NCBI GenBank assembly: GCA_030141605.1
Contig: JAQGDQ010001416.1
Span: 1 to 41,961 of the forward strand
Source: Tubiluchus corallicola
Taxonomy: Eukaryota; Priapulida; Priapulimorpha; Priapulimorphida; Tubiluchidae
Length of the DNA: 41,961 bases
Direction of reading: 5' to 3'
Position 1 is the first letter of the stretch, and each line of letters opens with the position of its first letter. The position numbers were made by a program, and so were the translations under genes. The notes under the pieces were generated by a model that searched no databases, was not told where the DNA came from, and saw only the letters and a program-made list of their open reading frames with translations. Below, in pieces: positions 1 to 20,030 of the stretch.

Positions 1-335
1 TAGCTAAGATAAAAAGTTAAAAAATAATTGCAAATAGGAATTTATTCAGTAGTTTGTAGCTAAGATAAAAAGTTAAAAAATAATTGCAAATAGGAATTTA
101 TTCAGTAGTTTGTAGCTAAGATAAAAAGTTAAAAAATAATTGCAAATAGGAATTTATTCAGTAGTTTGTAGCTAAGATAAAAAGTTAAAAAATAATTGCA
201 AATAGGAATTTATTCAGTAGTTTGTAGCTAAGATAAAAAGTTAAAAAATAATTGCAAATAGGAATTTACTCAGTAGTTTGTAGCTAAGATAAAAAGTTAA
301 AAAATAATTGCAAATAGGAATTTACTCAGTTTTTC
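1..335. repeat. 56-bp minisatellite, six copies, open at the left edge
   Basis: Copies start at 1, 57, 113, 169, 225 and 281, each beginning tagctaagataaaaag and containing aataattgcaaatagg. The first four are essentially identical; the last two share a T-to-C change (tttactcag). The array begins at base 1, so it probably continues outside the window. Confidence 0.95.
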
Positions 336-1014
336 ATTTCTAAAATACATTTAAATCCTTTGCAGTGATACATCAGCCATACTAAGGTGATGAGTTATGA
401 CTTATGCTTCTATACTGGTAATGCTGCGCCCATTGGCTAATAGATTCAGTGAGTTAATTGGGTCAAAACACTTTCAATCCCAAAGTGAGTCTATTCAGTC
501 TCGCCTACTGCATCTTAAAAAGCTGCACGATTTAAGTACTTTATGAACTCAGAAATACTTCCTTCAGTAGTTAAGAAACGTGATACAATATAAGAAGTGC
601 CTAGTTGAGTGAGGTATTTTGCAAAATGATTGTTTTCATGTCGTGTCCTAGCAAAGTGATCGGAACAGCGAGCCAAACAAAATTAAGGATTTCTGTCTTA
701 GTATAATGCTAGGAAATTTTGAGGAACAGTATTAAAGATAATGCAATGTTATCTTTCTGAGCATCGCAGTTTTAAATCATTTAACTCCATGCGTGCTTGG
801 TGCGTATATTGGCTACTAATTAATACTGTGAGGATGTAACTACAGTTAAAATAATGTTTGAAGATAGTACTGTCTATGGAAATATATATAAGTAGTGAAA
901 ATTCTTACAAAATTGACATTTTATTAATTCATCATGACTGTGATTGGCAGAATTTTTATAAACCATTGCGGTTTATTTTACCAATTATTACGTATTGCAA
1001 TTAATGAGTTGGAG
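336..1014. other. Gene-free AT-rich stretch
   Basis: I see no exon-like coding signal, RNA gene or clear repeat here. It lies upstream of the visible malectin exons and is probably intronic, because the malectin N-terminal half must be encoded further left. Confidence 0.5.
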
Positions 1015-1160
1015 AAAGGAGACAGTGAAAAATTGTGGACTAGTCGGGATTTGAACTTGAGACCTGGGATTAGTTCTCCCGGTGCTGTACGAACTAAGTT
1101 GCCAGCTAAGTATGACAGAGCGCACTTAAGATTTCTTCCTTGTAGCTCACAATCCGACAG
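1015..1160 (-). mobile_element. tRNA-related SINE-like repeat, copy 1
   Basis: This matches the repeat at 10997-11135 over nearly its whole length. On the minus strand it carries a B-box-like promoter element (agttcaaatcccg), then a tRNA-like 3' end (actagtccaca), then a TTTTT run that could stop RNA polymerase III. I found no target duplication for this copy. Open reading frames across it on either strand are incidental. Confidence 0.6.
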
Positions 1161-1176
1161 CGCCACCTATACCCAT

Positions 1177-1433
1177 GATAGACGGTTTAGTCTAGTGGTA
1201 ATGCGTCTGCTTTCCGTCTGGGAGGTCGTGAGTTCGAACCGGCGGCCGGGTCGTACCAAAGACTTTAAAAATGGTACCTGCTATTGCCCTGCCTGATGCG
1301 TGGTATTTAGGGTAGAAGTGAAGTAACAATAGTCTCTGTTATGTAGTTGTAGGTTGTTATTTACAGTCAGCGATAATAGCTCTTTGAACTAATGTTAATT
1401 GTTGACCCAAAAGCCAACTTTAAATAAAGATTG
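1177..1433 (+). mobile_element. tRNA-derived SINE
   Basis: The head has an A box (tagtctagtgg, 1188-1198) and a B box (agttcgaacc, 1231-1240) at tRNA-like spacing. The T-arm and acceptor stem do not pair, so this is not a working tRNA gene. A non-tRNA body follows (accaaagactttaaaaatgg) and ends in a TTG/TTA tail that runs into the microsatellite at 1434. I did not find a target duplication. Confidence 0.65.
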
Positions 1434-1612
<179 letters not shown>

Positions 1613-1768
1613 GGGGGATGCTTTCGGTACCAAAAGTATTGATATCAATTTTGGCACTTTACATCCAATATTTCTAATCTTTGTGCTACTTTGTTGTTTG
1701 CTCGCCCTGCTAATCTGAGAAATTGTAGTGTTTCAATAATATACCTTTCTGTGTTTATTCTCGTTCAG

Positions 1769-9854
<8,086 letters not shown>

Positions 9855-10981
9855 TATAGTGAATTGACGTTTCTTATTCTTCATTCCATCGTCAGTTTTG
9901 TTCTTCGATCTACATTGTCGTTTCGATTCTTCGTTAATCCGACTTGTTTAATGTCCGCGGCTGCAGTTTACCCGCCCGGCGTGCTCAGAACAACATTTTA
10001 ATTAGCCAGTTTGGATACTGAATAATCAAAACACATCTGCAGCAACAACAAATTATTATCTGTGCATCATTTTTGGAACTACGAAAGGCGTCTTCAAAAT
10101 GAATTCTGTCATCAAATATCGGGATTAGCTCTAGTGAGTAAATAATCTTCTGAAGTTTCCTTAGCAGCTGTATTTCTGTGATGAGAAAAACACGTTTAAA
10201 TTTCGACGATTTTAGTGAGTAGTTTTACCACCAGGTGGTGTTGGTGGTGCTGTTTTCCAATATATGCACTACGGGGCGCTTACGCATTTTTCTACCAATA
10301 ACAATGTCGTAAATTTGAACATGATGCGTTAGTTCCTGGATGTTTCGATAGTGAAAAAATTGAATGTGTCTTGAATCGGCTTTCCATTCTGGAATGCTGT
10401 GTAGTACATTGACTGATGACATACATTGCGAAAACAATGCGTGTCGTCATTAACATAAACATATGCAGTAAAAATAATTTTAAGTTTTGTGTCTCAATGA
10501 ATATTTTTTTAATTTTTTCACAAAACTGTGATTGAAATTTCTGAACTTGGAAAACTCTGTGCATGACTGTTCTCTTGTCTCTAGTAGTTAACCAAATGCC
10601 AACTGGTATGAATTTTCTAAGCGTTTCCATTTCTATATTACCGAAATCATAAGTTTAAAGTAAAAGTAAACGTTTTTTTAATAGGCGTGATAAAATCTTT
10701 CTGCAACTAATTTGCATTTTTGCTACTGTACGAATAGTAGTTTCCCACCTATGGCTGGCATAGTTAAATTATTTTATGGAAAATTTTTGGAAAATTTTTT
10801 GAGCCGCCTGTTCCAGTATCTAGCATTCAAGGTTCTAACTCATGTCACGGAACAGTGGAAAAAGTTGAAAACTTGTAATGCAATAGTTGATTTTTTCATC
10901 TGAAAAATGAGCAAATTCGGCAAAATCACAATTTAGTAGCACCGTAAACCTGTAAAGGACCATGTAGACTTTCTGGTGTAC
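9855..10981. other. Malectin 3' UTR and downstream, no gene seen
   Basis: The first part should be malectin 3' UTR. It includes a short GC-rich patch near 9950-9990. I see no second coding exon, RNA gene or clear repeat. Confidence 0.5.
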
Positions 10982-10996
10982 TTGATAACTAAATGG

Positions 10997-11135
10997 AAAA
11001 AGGAGACAGTGAAAAATTGTGGACTAGTTGGGATTTGAACCTGAGACCTAGGATTAGTTCTCCCATGCTGTATGAACCCAGCCAAGTATGACAGAGCACG
11101 CTTAAGATTTCTTCCTTGTAGTTCACCATCCAACA
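10997..11135 (-). mobile_element. tRNA-related SINE-like repeat, copy 2, with 15-bp target duplication
   Basis: This is the same repeat as 1015-1160. It is flanked by a perfect 15-mer, ttgataactaaatgg, at 10982-10996 and 11136-11150. The minus strand has a B-box-like ggttcaaatccca and a TTTTT terminator-like run. The duplication proves this unit of about 139 bp is a mobile insert. Confidence 0.78.
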
Positions 11136-11223
11136 TTGATAACTAAATGGTTTGCTATAGGAAGGGTCCTACTAAAACAGTGATGTTAAAACGTTCAGTT
11201 TTGCGTGTTCATTATATAGTCTG

Positions 11224-11470
11224 TAAAGGTACTTTCAGACTAGCGAGTCTTCAATTGCAAGTTTTCTCTCTGACAGCAAACCTGCAAGTGTGAACAGCTC
11301 TGATGAGTTTCTTGCAGCAAGCAGAAAATTGAGATTCAGCTCACACTTGCTCTCGGAGAGTAACTCACAGCAAGTTTTGCTGTCTAGTGTGAACATGCTT
11401 GCGAGTTACTTGACTAGTTTCTTGGCAAGTTTACTGGGCAAGAAAACTCACTAGTCTGAATGCATCTTTA
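11224..11470. mobile_element. Short MITE with about 25-bp inverted termini
   Basis: The left end taaaggtactttcagactag and the inverted right end (taaagatgcattcagactag on the minus strand) match at most positions, with the termini at TA. The inside is rich in short inverted pieces (agtgtgaac, gcaagttt). The total is 247 bp with no coding capacity. A TA duplication would fit a Tc1/mariner-like element, but this is an inference. Confidence 0.65.
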
Positions 11471-12436
11471 GGATAACTTTTACATGCCTCGTTTGTAATA
11501 TGTAACATCCATAGAGGACTGTCTGCCTTATGATTTTAGTAGTTTATGTTCAGTTAGCCTGCTCACATTGAGGCAGTTTACCCAGTTTGATTTTAGACTC
11601 TCAAGTGCTTGTTTGGCACACGTTTGAGCACACACGTCAGATATAGCGCTCCTTCTAAATGATAAAGCATAATGGTTATACATTTGCCAGTTGGCAATTT
11701 TGTCTGTCTTCTTTATGGGCAGTTAAAATAGCAGACCATACAATGCGTATGTTGGTCGTATGCTACATCGCAGAGAAGAGCATTGTAGTAGCTTGAACTT
11801 GGTCATACTGTACACCATCACGAACTAGTTTGCAAACAACGTGAGTAAGCTCATTCAGTGTGAGCAGGATATGCTGTCATATATGTTGCAATGAGAGTAA
11901 CTTTGTGTTAAGTGTAGGAAAATGATATTTTTGTAGATATGCTGATTGTTATATTGTGATGTTTTACATATTTTTATCTACGTGCGTAACTCTTTGTGCT
12001 TGTGTAACTCGTTCTCATTAACTGTATATTGCACAAATTTAAAGGCCCGTTAACAGTTATTAGGAGACTGTTCGAATGCTGCATTCACGTCGTTAAAACA
12101 GTTTTTGCAACGGCAGTTCACTTCCGAATCGCTGGCTAGGCATGTACCTGGCTTGTCTCGTGTTACTACGATAAATGCGAATGCATACATGACTTATAAA
12201 AACGTTCATTTTTTATGAAATGGCAAAAGTGAACTTGACTTTGTTTAAATGGTAAAAAATGTGAGCTAGAATTAACCATGTAGCAGACAGAGTTCATTTG
12301 TCTGATGTACATATAGCGAATAATTAAAATGACTTTTTTTCTGGAAGAAAACATTTGTATATTCAAGTTTCATGGTGAAATGGTTCATCACATTTGACTT
12401 GATACTAACTTAATAGCCTGGTTAGTACATCTTCTT
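11471..12436. other. Intergenic stretch, nothing recognised
   Basis: AT-rich, without convincing ORFs, RNA genes or repeats. Confidence 0.5.
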
Positions 12437-12806
12437 ATAGGTTTTACACGTCAAATGTAGACCTACGTTAAGTCAAATGTAGATTTAGGTAATTCAAATG
12501 TGTCTTGGTAACTCAAATGTAGACTTAGGTGGTTCAAATGTGTTAACAATGGTTTTCAAGAAATCTTGAGCGTTTTTGGTAAGTCAAATGTAGACACATG
12601 TGAAGTCAAATGTCCTATGTCTACATTTGACTTACCTAAGTCACATTTGAGTTACCAAAAAACATTCAAAATTCCTGTGTCTACATTTGACTTACCTAAG
12701 TCACATTTGAGTTACCAAAACACATTCGAAATTCCTGTGTCTACATTTGACTTACCTAAGTCACATTTGAACTTTCCTGTGTCTACATTTGACGTGTAAA
12801 ACCTAT
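12437..12806. mobile_element. Small foldback element with inverted subrepeats
   Basis: Perfect 26-bp inverted termini occupy 12437-12462 (begins ataggttttacacg) and 12781-12806. Inside, a unit of about 20 bp of the type tcaaatgtagacttaggtaa runs left to right in the left half and in reverse complement in the right half. The ends overlap a TATA on each side (12436-12439 and 12804-12807), a possible target duplication. The same subrepeats, and the central piece gttaacaatggttttcaag, occur at 40862-41250. Confidence 0.8.
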
Positions 12807-13373
12807 ATTAAAGCATGACTTTAGATGATTACCTTGGTCAGTTTGGTATGAACGCAGCTACAATGTCATCAGTGTGTTTATATACGAGTAAAGTTTAGGT
12901 TACAATCAGAAGTAATTTTAGTGGACAGTGGTCAGTGACCGTGTGTGCCACAACATCAGCTTTCTTCTCAACTTAGGACACATTTTAGGAAAGATTTTAG
13001 CTGTTTTTGTTTATATTTGTTTTGGTGGTAATTCAGTTAGGATTTTTCTTGTGATTTTATAAAATATAGCAAGTTAAAAAAAATTCGGTGATAGTTCTGT
13101 TACTGAGTTAGCATTCTTTTGCTTACAAATTTGGTCTTGTATCGTCCGTCTTTGGGCACATTACACTCTATTTGCAGTATAAAAATGCTGTTATCTCTGC
13201 CCGCCAATTGATTAGTATCATTTCAGCCAATACTCATCAAATGACATCCAGTATTTGTATGATTGAGTCTGTGACATTTTGCTGTTTGTGAATTTTAATT
13301 ATTTTTGAGAATTTAATAAAAATGTTGTTCGTTTTATTTAATAAATTTAAGATTGCCTTGTTTCTGTCATAAT
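12807..13373. other. Intergenic stretch, nothing recognised
   Basis: AT-rich DNA with no gene or repeat I can support. Confidence 0.45.
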
Positions 13374-13960
13374 CAGTGGCGGCTCGTAGCTAAAATTAGT
13401 GGGGGTGCTGCTTCAGAAATTTGTTAGCCATTATTTTAATACGTGTAAAACGCAACAAACATATGCAATTTTAATGTTGTAGTTATGTTTGAAGATCGGG
13501 TGTTGAACGAGCTCTTTTCTTAACTGCAACTTTCTCACGGAGAGACAACAGTGAAAAATTAAGCTGTTGTAGTTCACTTACAGTCACAGAACTTATTTCT
13601 TGGAGATGCAAGGCGTCCATTATTAAATAATTTATGTTTTAAGCACACACAATAAGTTTAAATTTTATCATATCTAAGAATATGACAGTACTCGGTAAGC
13701 AAGTCGCAATTGTTACTGTGATAGACACAGTACTTTTCTACCTAGCAACAGACGATAGCATACAGCGTGTTATCTCAGACCACGTTGCTTGGATTGTGAA
13801 GCAAATTGTACTTCCCTCACGCGCTCCGGTTCCGCATAAGTGTAAAAAAGAGCTAAAGAAAAAGGACTTGTTATGTTGAATATTATCGAAAATTATTGTT
13901 GAAAATATAACAATGAGTGAAAACAGGGGGTGCTGCAGTACCACAGTACCTATACACGAG
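13374..13960. mobile_element. Decayed DNA transposon, hAT-like termini
   Basis: It begins cagtggcggctcgtag followed by gggggtgctgct; near 13926 gggggtgctgcag recurs, and the far end cacgagcact resembles a damaged inverted copy of the first terminus. No target duplication was found, so the right boundary and the family are uncertain. Confidence 0.4.
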
Positions 13961-14224
13961 CACTCAAATTGGACAAATTTCTATTTCAGACGATGACAAA
14001 CAAGATGTGACATTTTGGCAAAAATAATTCATCATTACTGGGCGTAATTGCAATGACGATTTGTTAGTATATGCTTGTAAATGAGCATTAATGAAAGATG
14101 AGCACGATATTCTTTTCAAGCGTTGGTATACCTCAGGGTGATTGCTTAAGTTCTGTTCTGTTTAGGTTTTATCTTGCTATGACTTCAGCAGGTTGTGAGA
14201 TGTGAAAAATCGTCGTCGTCTAGG

Positions 14225-14960
14225 TGCTGCTATGTTCTAAAACATGGAAAGTCCCACCTGTTGATGCCACGCATTCCTGTCCATCGCCACTGCCCACGAT
14301 GCATCACCCTCAAATCTAGATGTGCATTTGCTAAATCTTTTTACCCTATATCTGTATACGTCAGTAACTGACCCTCTCTCGGCCTTTTTGTCGTTTCAAG
14401 CCTTTTACGTAATGTTGTAGGAAGAGGAGATTCCTGAGATAATCTTCTTCTATTTGTTTACTCCAAGGATTCTTCTTAACCACTTCATACACATCATTAT
14501 TGGATATTTTTTCAGGCCACTTAATATCTAACAATTTTCTACAGAGACATCTTTGGAAAGCGTCAATTTCCTGTTTAACTTTTAGTGTCTATAGTTTAAC
14601 ATTGTATAAAAACACAGGTTCAACTAAGGGATCTAAAGGGATCTGACTTGGTTTCTAGAGAAAGTCTTTTGTTTTCGAATAAGTAGACAGTGCAAGAATT
14701 TTCCTTCCTTGTATGTCGGCTCTCGTGTCTAACAAGCTACCAGGGCATTTGTATCTTTTCCATGAATCATTACCTCCTCTTCGAATATGGTAGTCTTCCG
14801 TCTTTGTAATGTTGACTTTACGATTACATTTTTCTAAATGGCGGCTGATTGTACATTTTGCGTCTTGCTGTTCCTCTATGTTAGCTGTAATGTATGTAAC
14901 ATCATCTATGCCATTAATGTATGCATACATGAATTTTAGATCAGTCATCCTCAGATTACC
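14225..14960 (-). pseudogene. Non-LTR retrotransposon reverse-transcriptase fragment
   Basis: The minus strand encodes pieces typical of the C-terminal half of LINE reverse transcriptases: GIDDVTYITANIEE (degraded YADD region), KVNITKTEDYHIRRGG, GSLLDTRADIQGRK, then after stops and frame changes IDAFQRCLCRKLLDIKWPEK and KNPWSKQIEE. Multiple stops show it is dead. The clade is not certain. Confidence 0.75.
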
Positions 14961-15010
14961 TCATCATAATTATCCAATATATAGAAAGCCTTGATATCTT
15001 TAGTTTAATA

Positions 15011-15434
15011 CAGGCATGTGCAAATTATCTCACTAGCCGGGCCACATTAAACTTTCCCGCAATTCTTGCTGGCCACAGGCAGTTTGGAAAGGGAGCCAAG
15101 TACAGTAGGACCTAATAACGATGTTTTTGCAACCGATTTGCGCACATCATTACTACTACACTAAGAAACTATTTTAGAAATTATTAAAATTTATATTAAA
15201 AACCATATATTTCGTCATGTCCGACAGTGACATTAAGTGACAACGGTCTTGTAAGGATTAATGTCATCCGATCTAGACGAAAAAACTACCCGCACTATCT
15301 TTGCGATATTGGCGCGGACTTCAGCTGGATCGCGTGGGCCGCACTTTCATTACCTTGACGAACCTCTTCGCGGGCCCCACAAAATCTCTCGACGGGGCGT
15401 AAGTGGCCCGCGGGCCGCAGTTTGCACACCCCTG
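15011..15434. mobile_element. hAT-type MITE (424 bp)
   Basis: The left terminus caggcatgtgcaaa pairs with the right terminus tttgcacacccctg. Flanking 8-mers gtttaata (15003-15010) and gtttaatg (15435-15442) differ at one base, matching the 8-bp duplication of hAT transposition. The inside has gccgggcc/gggccgc blocks near both ends and no ORF. Confidence 0.8.
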
Positions 15435-16009
15435 GTTTAATGCATTATCTTGACAACATTCGCTTCATCTTGAGAATGTAGACGAAGTTACACAAGCCAA
15501 ACAATTAAACAATTACTGAGAGGAAAACATAAATTCAATGCCCGTAACACGAATTAATCTGTAGACTAAAAATAACACTGAGTAACCATTCTTGGAAAAA
15601 GTTAGATAATGATTAGCCGCCACGTGCACGTTGTTTATTTATTAAAAGCCCAGCCTTTAACGTTAACTATTAATTATAATTATAATTCACTTGTACATGT
15701 AGTAGCTAAATGATTCACTTTCTTTCTTTCTCACCATCCTCCTGGTAGATTTTCATCTGTCAGCCGGCGAACACTTGATACAGTTGTGTTCGCCATGAGT
15801 AATTGATTTACTATTAACATAAAATCAAGATGGTGAATTTGAACCGATTTTCCCTGCTACTTAACGAATTTCAGACATACACATGTAACTAGGTTTCATA
15901 GCTTGTTGCACCATTCTTGAATGTGAATTTAACCCTTGTTTCCCTTTTTGCATTATTGTGTATTTTCTTTTGCTTACAAAAGAGAAAACATCAAAGGTTT
16001 TCTAATGTT

Positions 16010-16175
16010 TTCTGTTTTTTCTCTCTCTCTCTCTGTCTCTCTCCCTCTCTGTCACCCTCCCCTCTCTCTCTCGCTTGCCACCTTCTCTCTCTTGTCTCTT
16101 GTTCGCTCTCTTTGTCTCCCTTCCGCGTCTCGCTGCCTCTCCCTTTTTTCTTTTTCTCCCACTCTCACTCTGTAA
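16010..16175. repeat. Pyrimidine-rich (CT)n tract
   Basis: An impure CT-rich tract with tctctctc runs. The frames across it are low complexity. Confidence 0.85.
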
Positions 16176-16659
16176 AATTCATTTACGTTCTCTCTGTCTA
16201 CATTGCTGAATCATCTTGTATGTTCTAATTTCACCCCAGTTATTATCACATCTTCATATTTTTTTCCGAATGAAAATTTGTTATTGCGAACTTTTTTAAC
16301 CTTTGTATAAAGTTGACATTTTCTGAAAAGGAGAAAATTTTTGACCACGAAATGTCAAAGATTGTCATCCCTGTCAAAGATTGTAAAATATTAATTTTAT
16401 TGTCAATAAACCACCATTACCATTACTATTTCATCTCTCATGTTATCACGGAAAAGGTCCTGGCTTTTCTTCCTGTAACCACATTTCACTCGACCTGGAT
16501 TTACAAGAAACGTAGGTCACGCCTTGCTGGTCCCACTCTTGTCCTTCTGGATAGTGCATTATTGGGGTTCTTTACTGACTAACAAATCAATTATTGATTG
16601 AATAATTGAGAGAGTTATTTGATTGGCTAACTTTTCCACAGTTAGATCTAGCGCTTATG

Positions 16660-17001
16660 ATCCACAAAGAAGTGGTCAGACCCGCTCTAATCTATGGGCT
16701 GGAAGCAGCTTCTCTAAAGAAGACCGAAGAGAAGAAAATGGGTGTGGTGGAGACGAGGATGTTGAGATGGATGGTGGGAATAACAAGAAGAGATAAAATT
16801 AGAAATAATAATATCAGAGGAACAGTAAAAGTAGTGGAAGCCTCGCAAGATTGCGATGGTATGGACACCTGAAAAGAAGAGTCAGTGAAGATCATGTGGG
16901 AAGGGAAGACATAAATGAAGAAATGGTCAACAACAGGAATGCGTGGAGAAGACTCATTCACAACGGCGACCCCGAATAGGGAAAAGCTGGGAAGAAGAAG
17001 A
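16660..17001 (+). mobile_element. 5'-truncated RTE-like LINE insertion with 16-bp target duplication
   Basis: The + strand encodes VVRPALIYGLEAASLKKTEE and MLRWMVGITRRDKIRNNNIR; after a frame slip the GHLKRRVS and NAWRRLIHNGDPE endings follow. It closes with a GAA-rich tail. That order matches the very C-terminus of RTE-type LINE proteins. Flanking 16-mers at 16644-16659 and 17002-17017 (agat[c]nagcgcttatg type, one mismatch) mark the insertion. It is non-functional. Confidence 0.8.
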
Positions 17002-17059
17002 AGATCCAGCGCTTATGTCACGAGTAAAAATATTCAAGACGGATATGGGCGAGTTGGAG

Positions 17060-17125
17060 GGTGGATCGTCTAAGGGGGCACATAATTTCATTAGCCAGGG
17101 CCCCCAAAGGTCGTAATCCGCCCTG
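17060..17125. mobile_element. Possible hAT terminus remnant
   Basis: The minus strand reads cagggcggattacgacctt then gggggccc, resembling a common hAT-type terminus. No partner end or duplication was found. Confidence 0.3.
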
Positions 17126-17229
17126 CTAAGACCTGAGTACTGACAGCAAAGTTCAAAGAAGAATGTTGGTGTTAAAGGTGAACTGTCTCCTGGTCGTGAG
17201 ATAAACCGACTCACAGGTGACGCCACTTA

Positions 17230-18990
17230 CACTGAATAACCACAAAAGGAGAAAAGATGAAAACTGCATAATGCGATGTTTGATAACTAGAATCAGCTTT
17301 TATTTTTTCAACCGTTAATAAATCCAAGAACTAAAGACAATAAATAAAGCTTGAAGCACGTATGTTTACTGTAATTACAGTATTGTAACTGTGACAGTTA
17401 CAGTAGCGTTGTCAGTTTTACATACCTGCTTCTAAACTAGAATCTACATACCTCATTATAATTAAGGTATTATTAATGTATATACACCTGCCATTTTGAG
17501 ACAGCAGTGCCTTCACAACATTACCTTTACTTGTAACACTTTAAACATCTATAAAATTAACAACAAAAAATCAATACTTTTACGCAAACAGTGCACAGTA
17601 AATTATATAATGGTGTTTTGATTAAAACATGTGACAACAAGTATTCACAAGAATTAGCGATAAAATATTTTGATCACAAACATAATAATATGGATTAATG
17701 AAGGCAGTAAACAATATTACACATGTATAGGTGCAACATATAGATTTGCCAGATATACCTTTGCATATAAATAAATAACAATGTATAATGATCTAATTAT
17801 GTATGTTTGGTCTATAGGTTATATGTATAATATTAGCTTTATAGAGATATAATACAGCAATATCATACAAAGTTCTACATCTTAGATTTAGTAGGAAACA
17901 CACGTACATGACATCTACTGTTTATCCTACAATCAAATGCCATCAGAAAAACTAAAAGTCTATTCACACTGAAGCTAGTCACTGCCCATGCTGAAGATTA
18001 TGAAGAAAGGCTAGAACAGATGGGCCAGCTAGTTAATACTCTCCCTTTGAACACATGGATGGCATGTAAAATATTTGCTCTACAGGACCTGGAATACTCA
18101 TTGAGCAGGCTACTGAAACAGACTACCGGCTCAATAATCCGTTTCTATGCTCCTTTCAGTGTGATCAGTGTTGACAGCCCCAACAGTTTAAGGTGAACAT
18201 TCAGGTTACTGACTTAAATGGAATGTTGGAATATTTCTTTCAGTTATCATATATTATTTTATACTATATTCCGTGTCACAGAATTTCCTACGCTTTGGTA
18301 CATAATTATTAAGCTGATGAAAGTTTACTTCTAAATAAAAGATGCTTAATAATACCTATCAAACACAGCCACAAACATAGACAAAAAATGGTATGTTATA
18401 ACCAATAAATAAAAAAATGTAAACATAGAGGGCTACGCTAACTTTAATATTAAACCCAAGCATGACTAGAAGTGTAGCAGTGTGCTACTGATCTAACTAC
18501 AGACCCACAGATCATAAGAAACGACATAATAATTATCAGCTATTATTAACTTGATTAACATCAAAAACGCGCAGGAAACAAAAGCAAAACATGACGTAAC
18601 AATAATTAGCTAACTGAGCAAATGAAAACACTTGCTGAATTCAGCATCCGATGAGCAGCAGCAGCAGCAGCAACAACAGTAATAAGCATTAATTTAAGCT
18701 TACCCCTTGTACATCACAGTCATGCTAACAGAGTATACTATCATATCAGTAAACAAGCAAAAAAAATCGTACAGTAAATAAGACGGACTACTTCCTGTGA
18801 CATGTTTTGTACTGCTCACAGTGGCTTTGACACACCTGTAAGTTTAATAAGGTCTTAAACTGCGCTGAACTGTGTTGTATCAAATCAGTGTGACATTACG
18901 TTACTGTAATTCTGCATCAGCACATCGTTAACGCACTTTAACTTACTATAAATGGTGTTAACACAATATCAGTTCAGCACAATAGCACTG
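17230..18990. other. Very AT-rich stretch, no gene recognised
   Basis: No coding signal, RNA gene or transposon. Short palindromes occur near 17366-17405 (actgtaattacagt, gtaactgtgacagttac), and a CAG/CAA run near 18658. The far 3' UTR of the transporter gene could reach here, but I cannot show it. Confidence 0.5.
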
Positions 18991-18999
18991 ATAGAAGTA

Positions 19000-19979
19000 A
19001 AATTACATTAAGCAGTGTCAGCACATCAGTGACGGCCTTGAAATTGCATTAAGCAGTGTCAACACATCAGTGATAGCCTTGAAATTGCATTAAGCAGTGT
19101 CAGCACATCAGTGATAGCTATGAAATTGCATTAAGCAGTGTCAGCACATCAGTGATAGCCTTGAAATTGCGTTAAGCAGTGTCAGCACATCAGTGATAGC
19201 CATGAAATTGCATTAAGCAGTGTCAGCACATCAGTGATAGCTATGAAATTGCGTTCAGCAGTGTCAGCACATCAGTGATAGCTATGAAATTGCGTTCAGC
19301 AGTGTCAGCACATCAGTGATAGCTATGAAATTGCATTAAGCAGTGTCAGCACATCAGTGACGGCCTTGAAATTGCATTAAGCAGTGTCAACACATCAGTG
19401 ATAGCCTTGAAATTGCATTAAGCAGTGTCAGCACATCAGTGACGGCCTTGAAATTGCATTAAGCAGTGTCAGCACATCAGTGATAGCCTTGAAATTGCGT
19501 TAAGCAGTGTCAGCACATCAGTGATAGCCTTGAAATTGCATTAAGCAGTGTCAGCACATCAGTGATAGCCTTGAAATTGCATTAAGCAGTGTCAGCACAT
19601 CAGTGATGGCCTTGAAATTGCATTAAGCAGTGTCAGCACATCAGTGATAGTATGAAATTGCATTAAGCAGTGTCAGCACATCAGTGATAGCTATGAAATT
19701 GCATTAAGCAGTGTCAGCACATCAGTGATAGCCTTGAAATTGCGTTAAGCAGTGTCAGCACATCAGTGATAGCTATGAAATTGGCTTAAGCAGTGTCAGT
19801 ACATCAGTGATAGCCTCGAAATTACATTAAGCAGTGTCAGCACATCAGTGACGGCCATGAAATTACTTAAGCAGTGTCAGCACATCAGTGATAGCCTTGA
19901 AATTGCCTTAAGCAGTGTCAGCACATCAGTGATAGCCTTGAAATTACTTAAGCAATGTTAATACGTCAGTGATTGCGGA
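19000..19979. repeat. 41-bp minisatellite, about 23-24 copies
   Basis: Units resemble aaattgcattaagcagtgtc then agcacatcagtgatagcctt. Two sub-variants alternate (gatagccttg or gatagctatg, and gacggcc). The edges fade into diverged copies on both sides (18880-19000 and 19980-20030). It lies downstream of the transporter stop codon. Confidence 0.95.
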
Positions 19980-20030
19980 GTTTTCAAGTTACTAAAACAG
20001 TGTCAGTACATCAGCGATGCGCCTGAGATT

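Noticed and set aside
1177-1260. Functional tRNA gene
   Set aside because: A and B boxes are present, but the T stem and acceptor stem do not pair, and the sequence runs into a SINE body.
13682-13879. 65-residue frame inside the hAT-like element
   Set aside because: It is too short and has no transposase motif.
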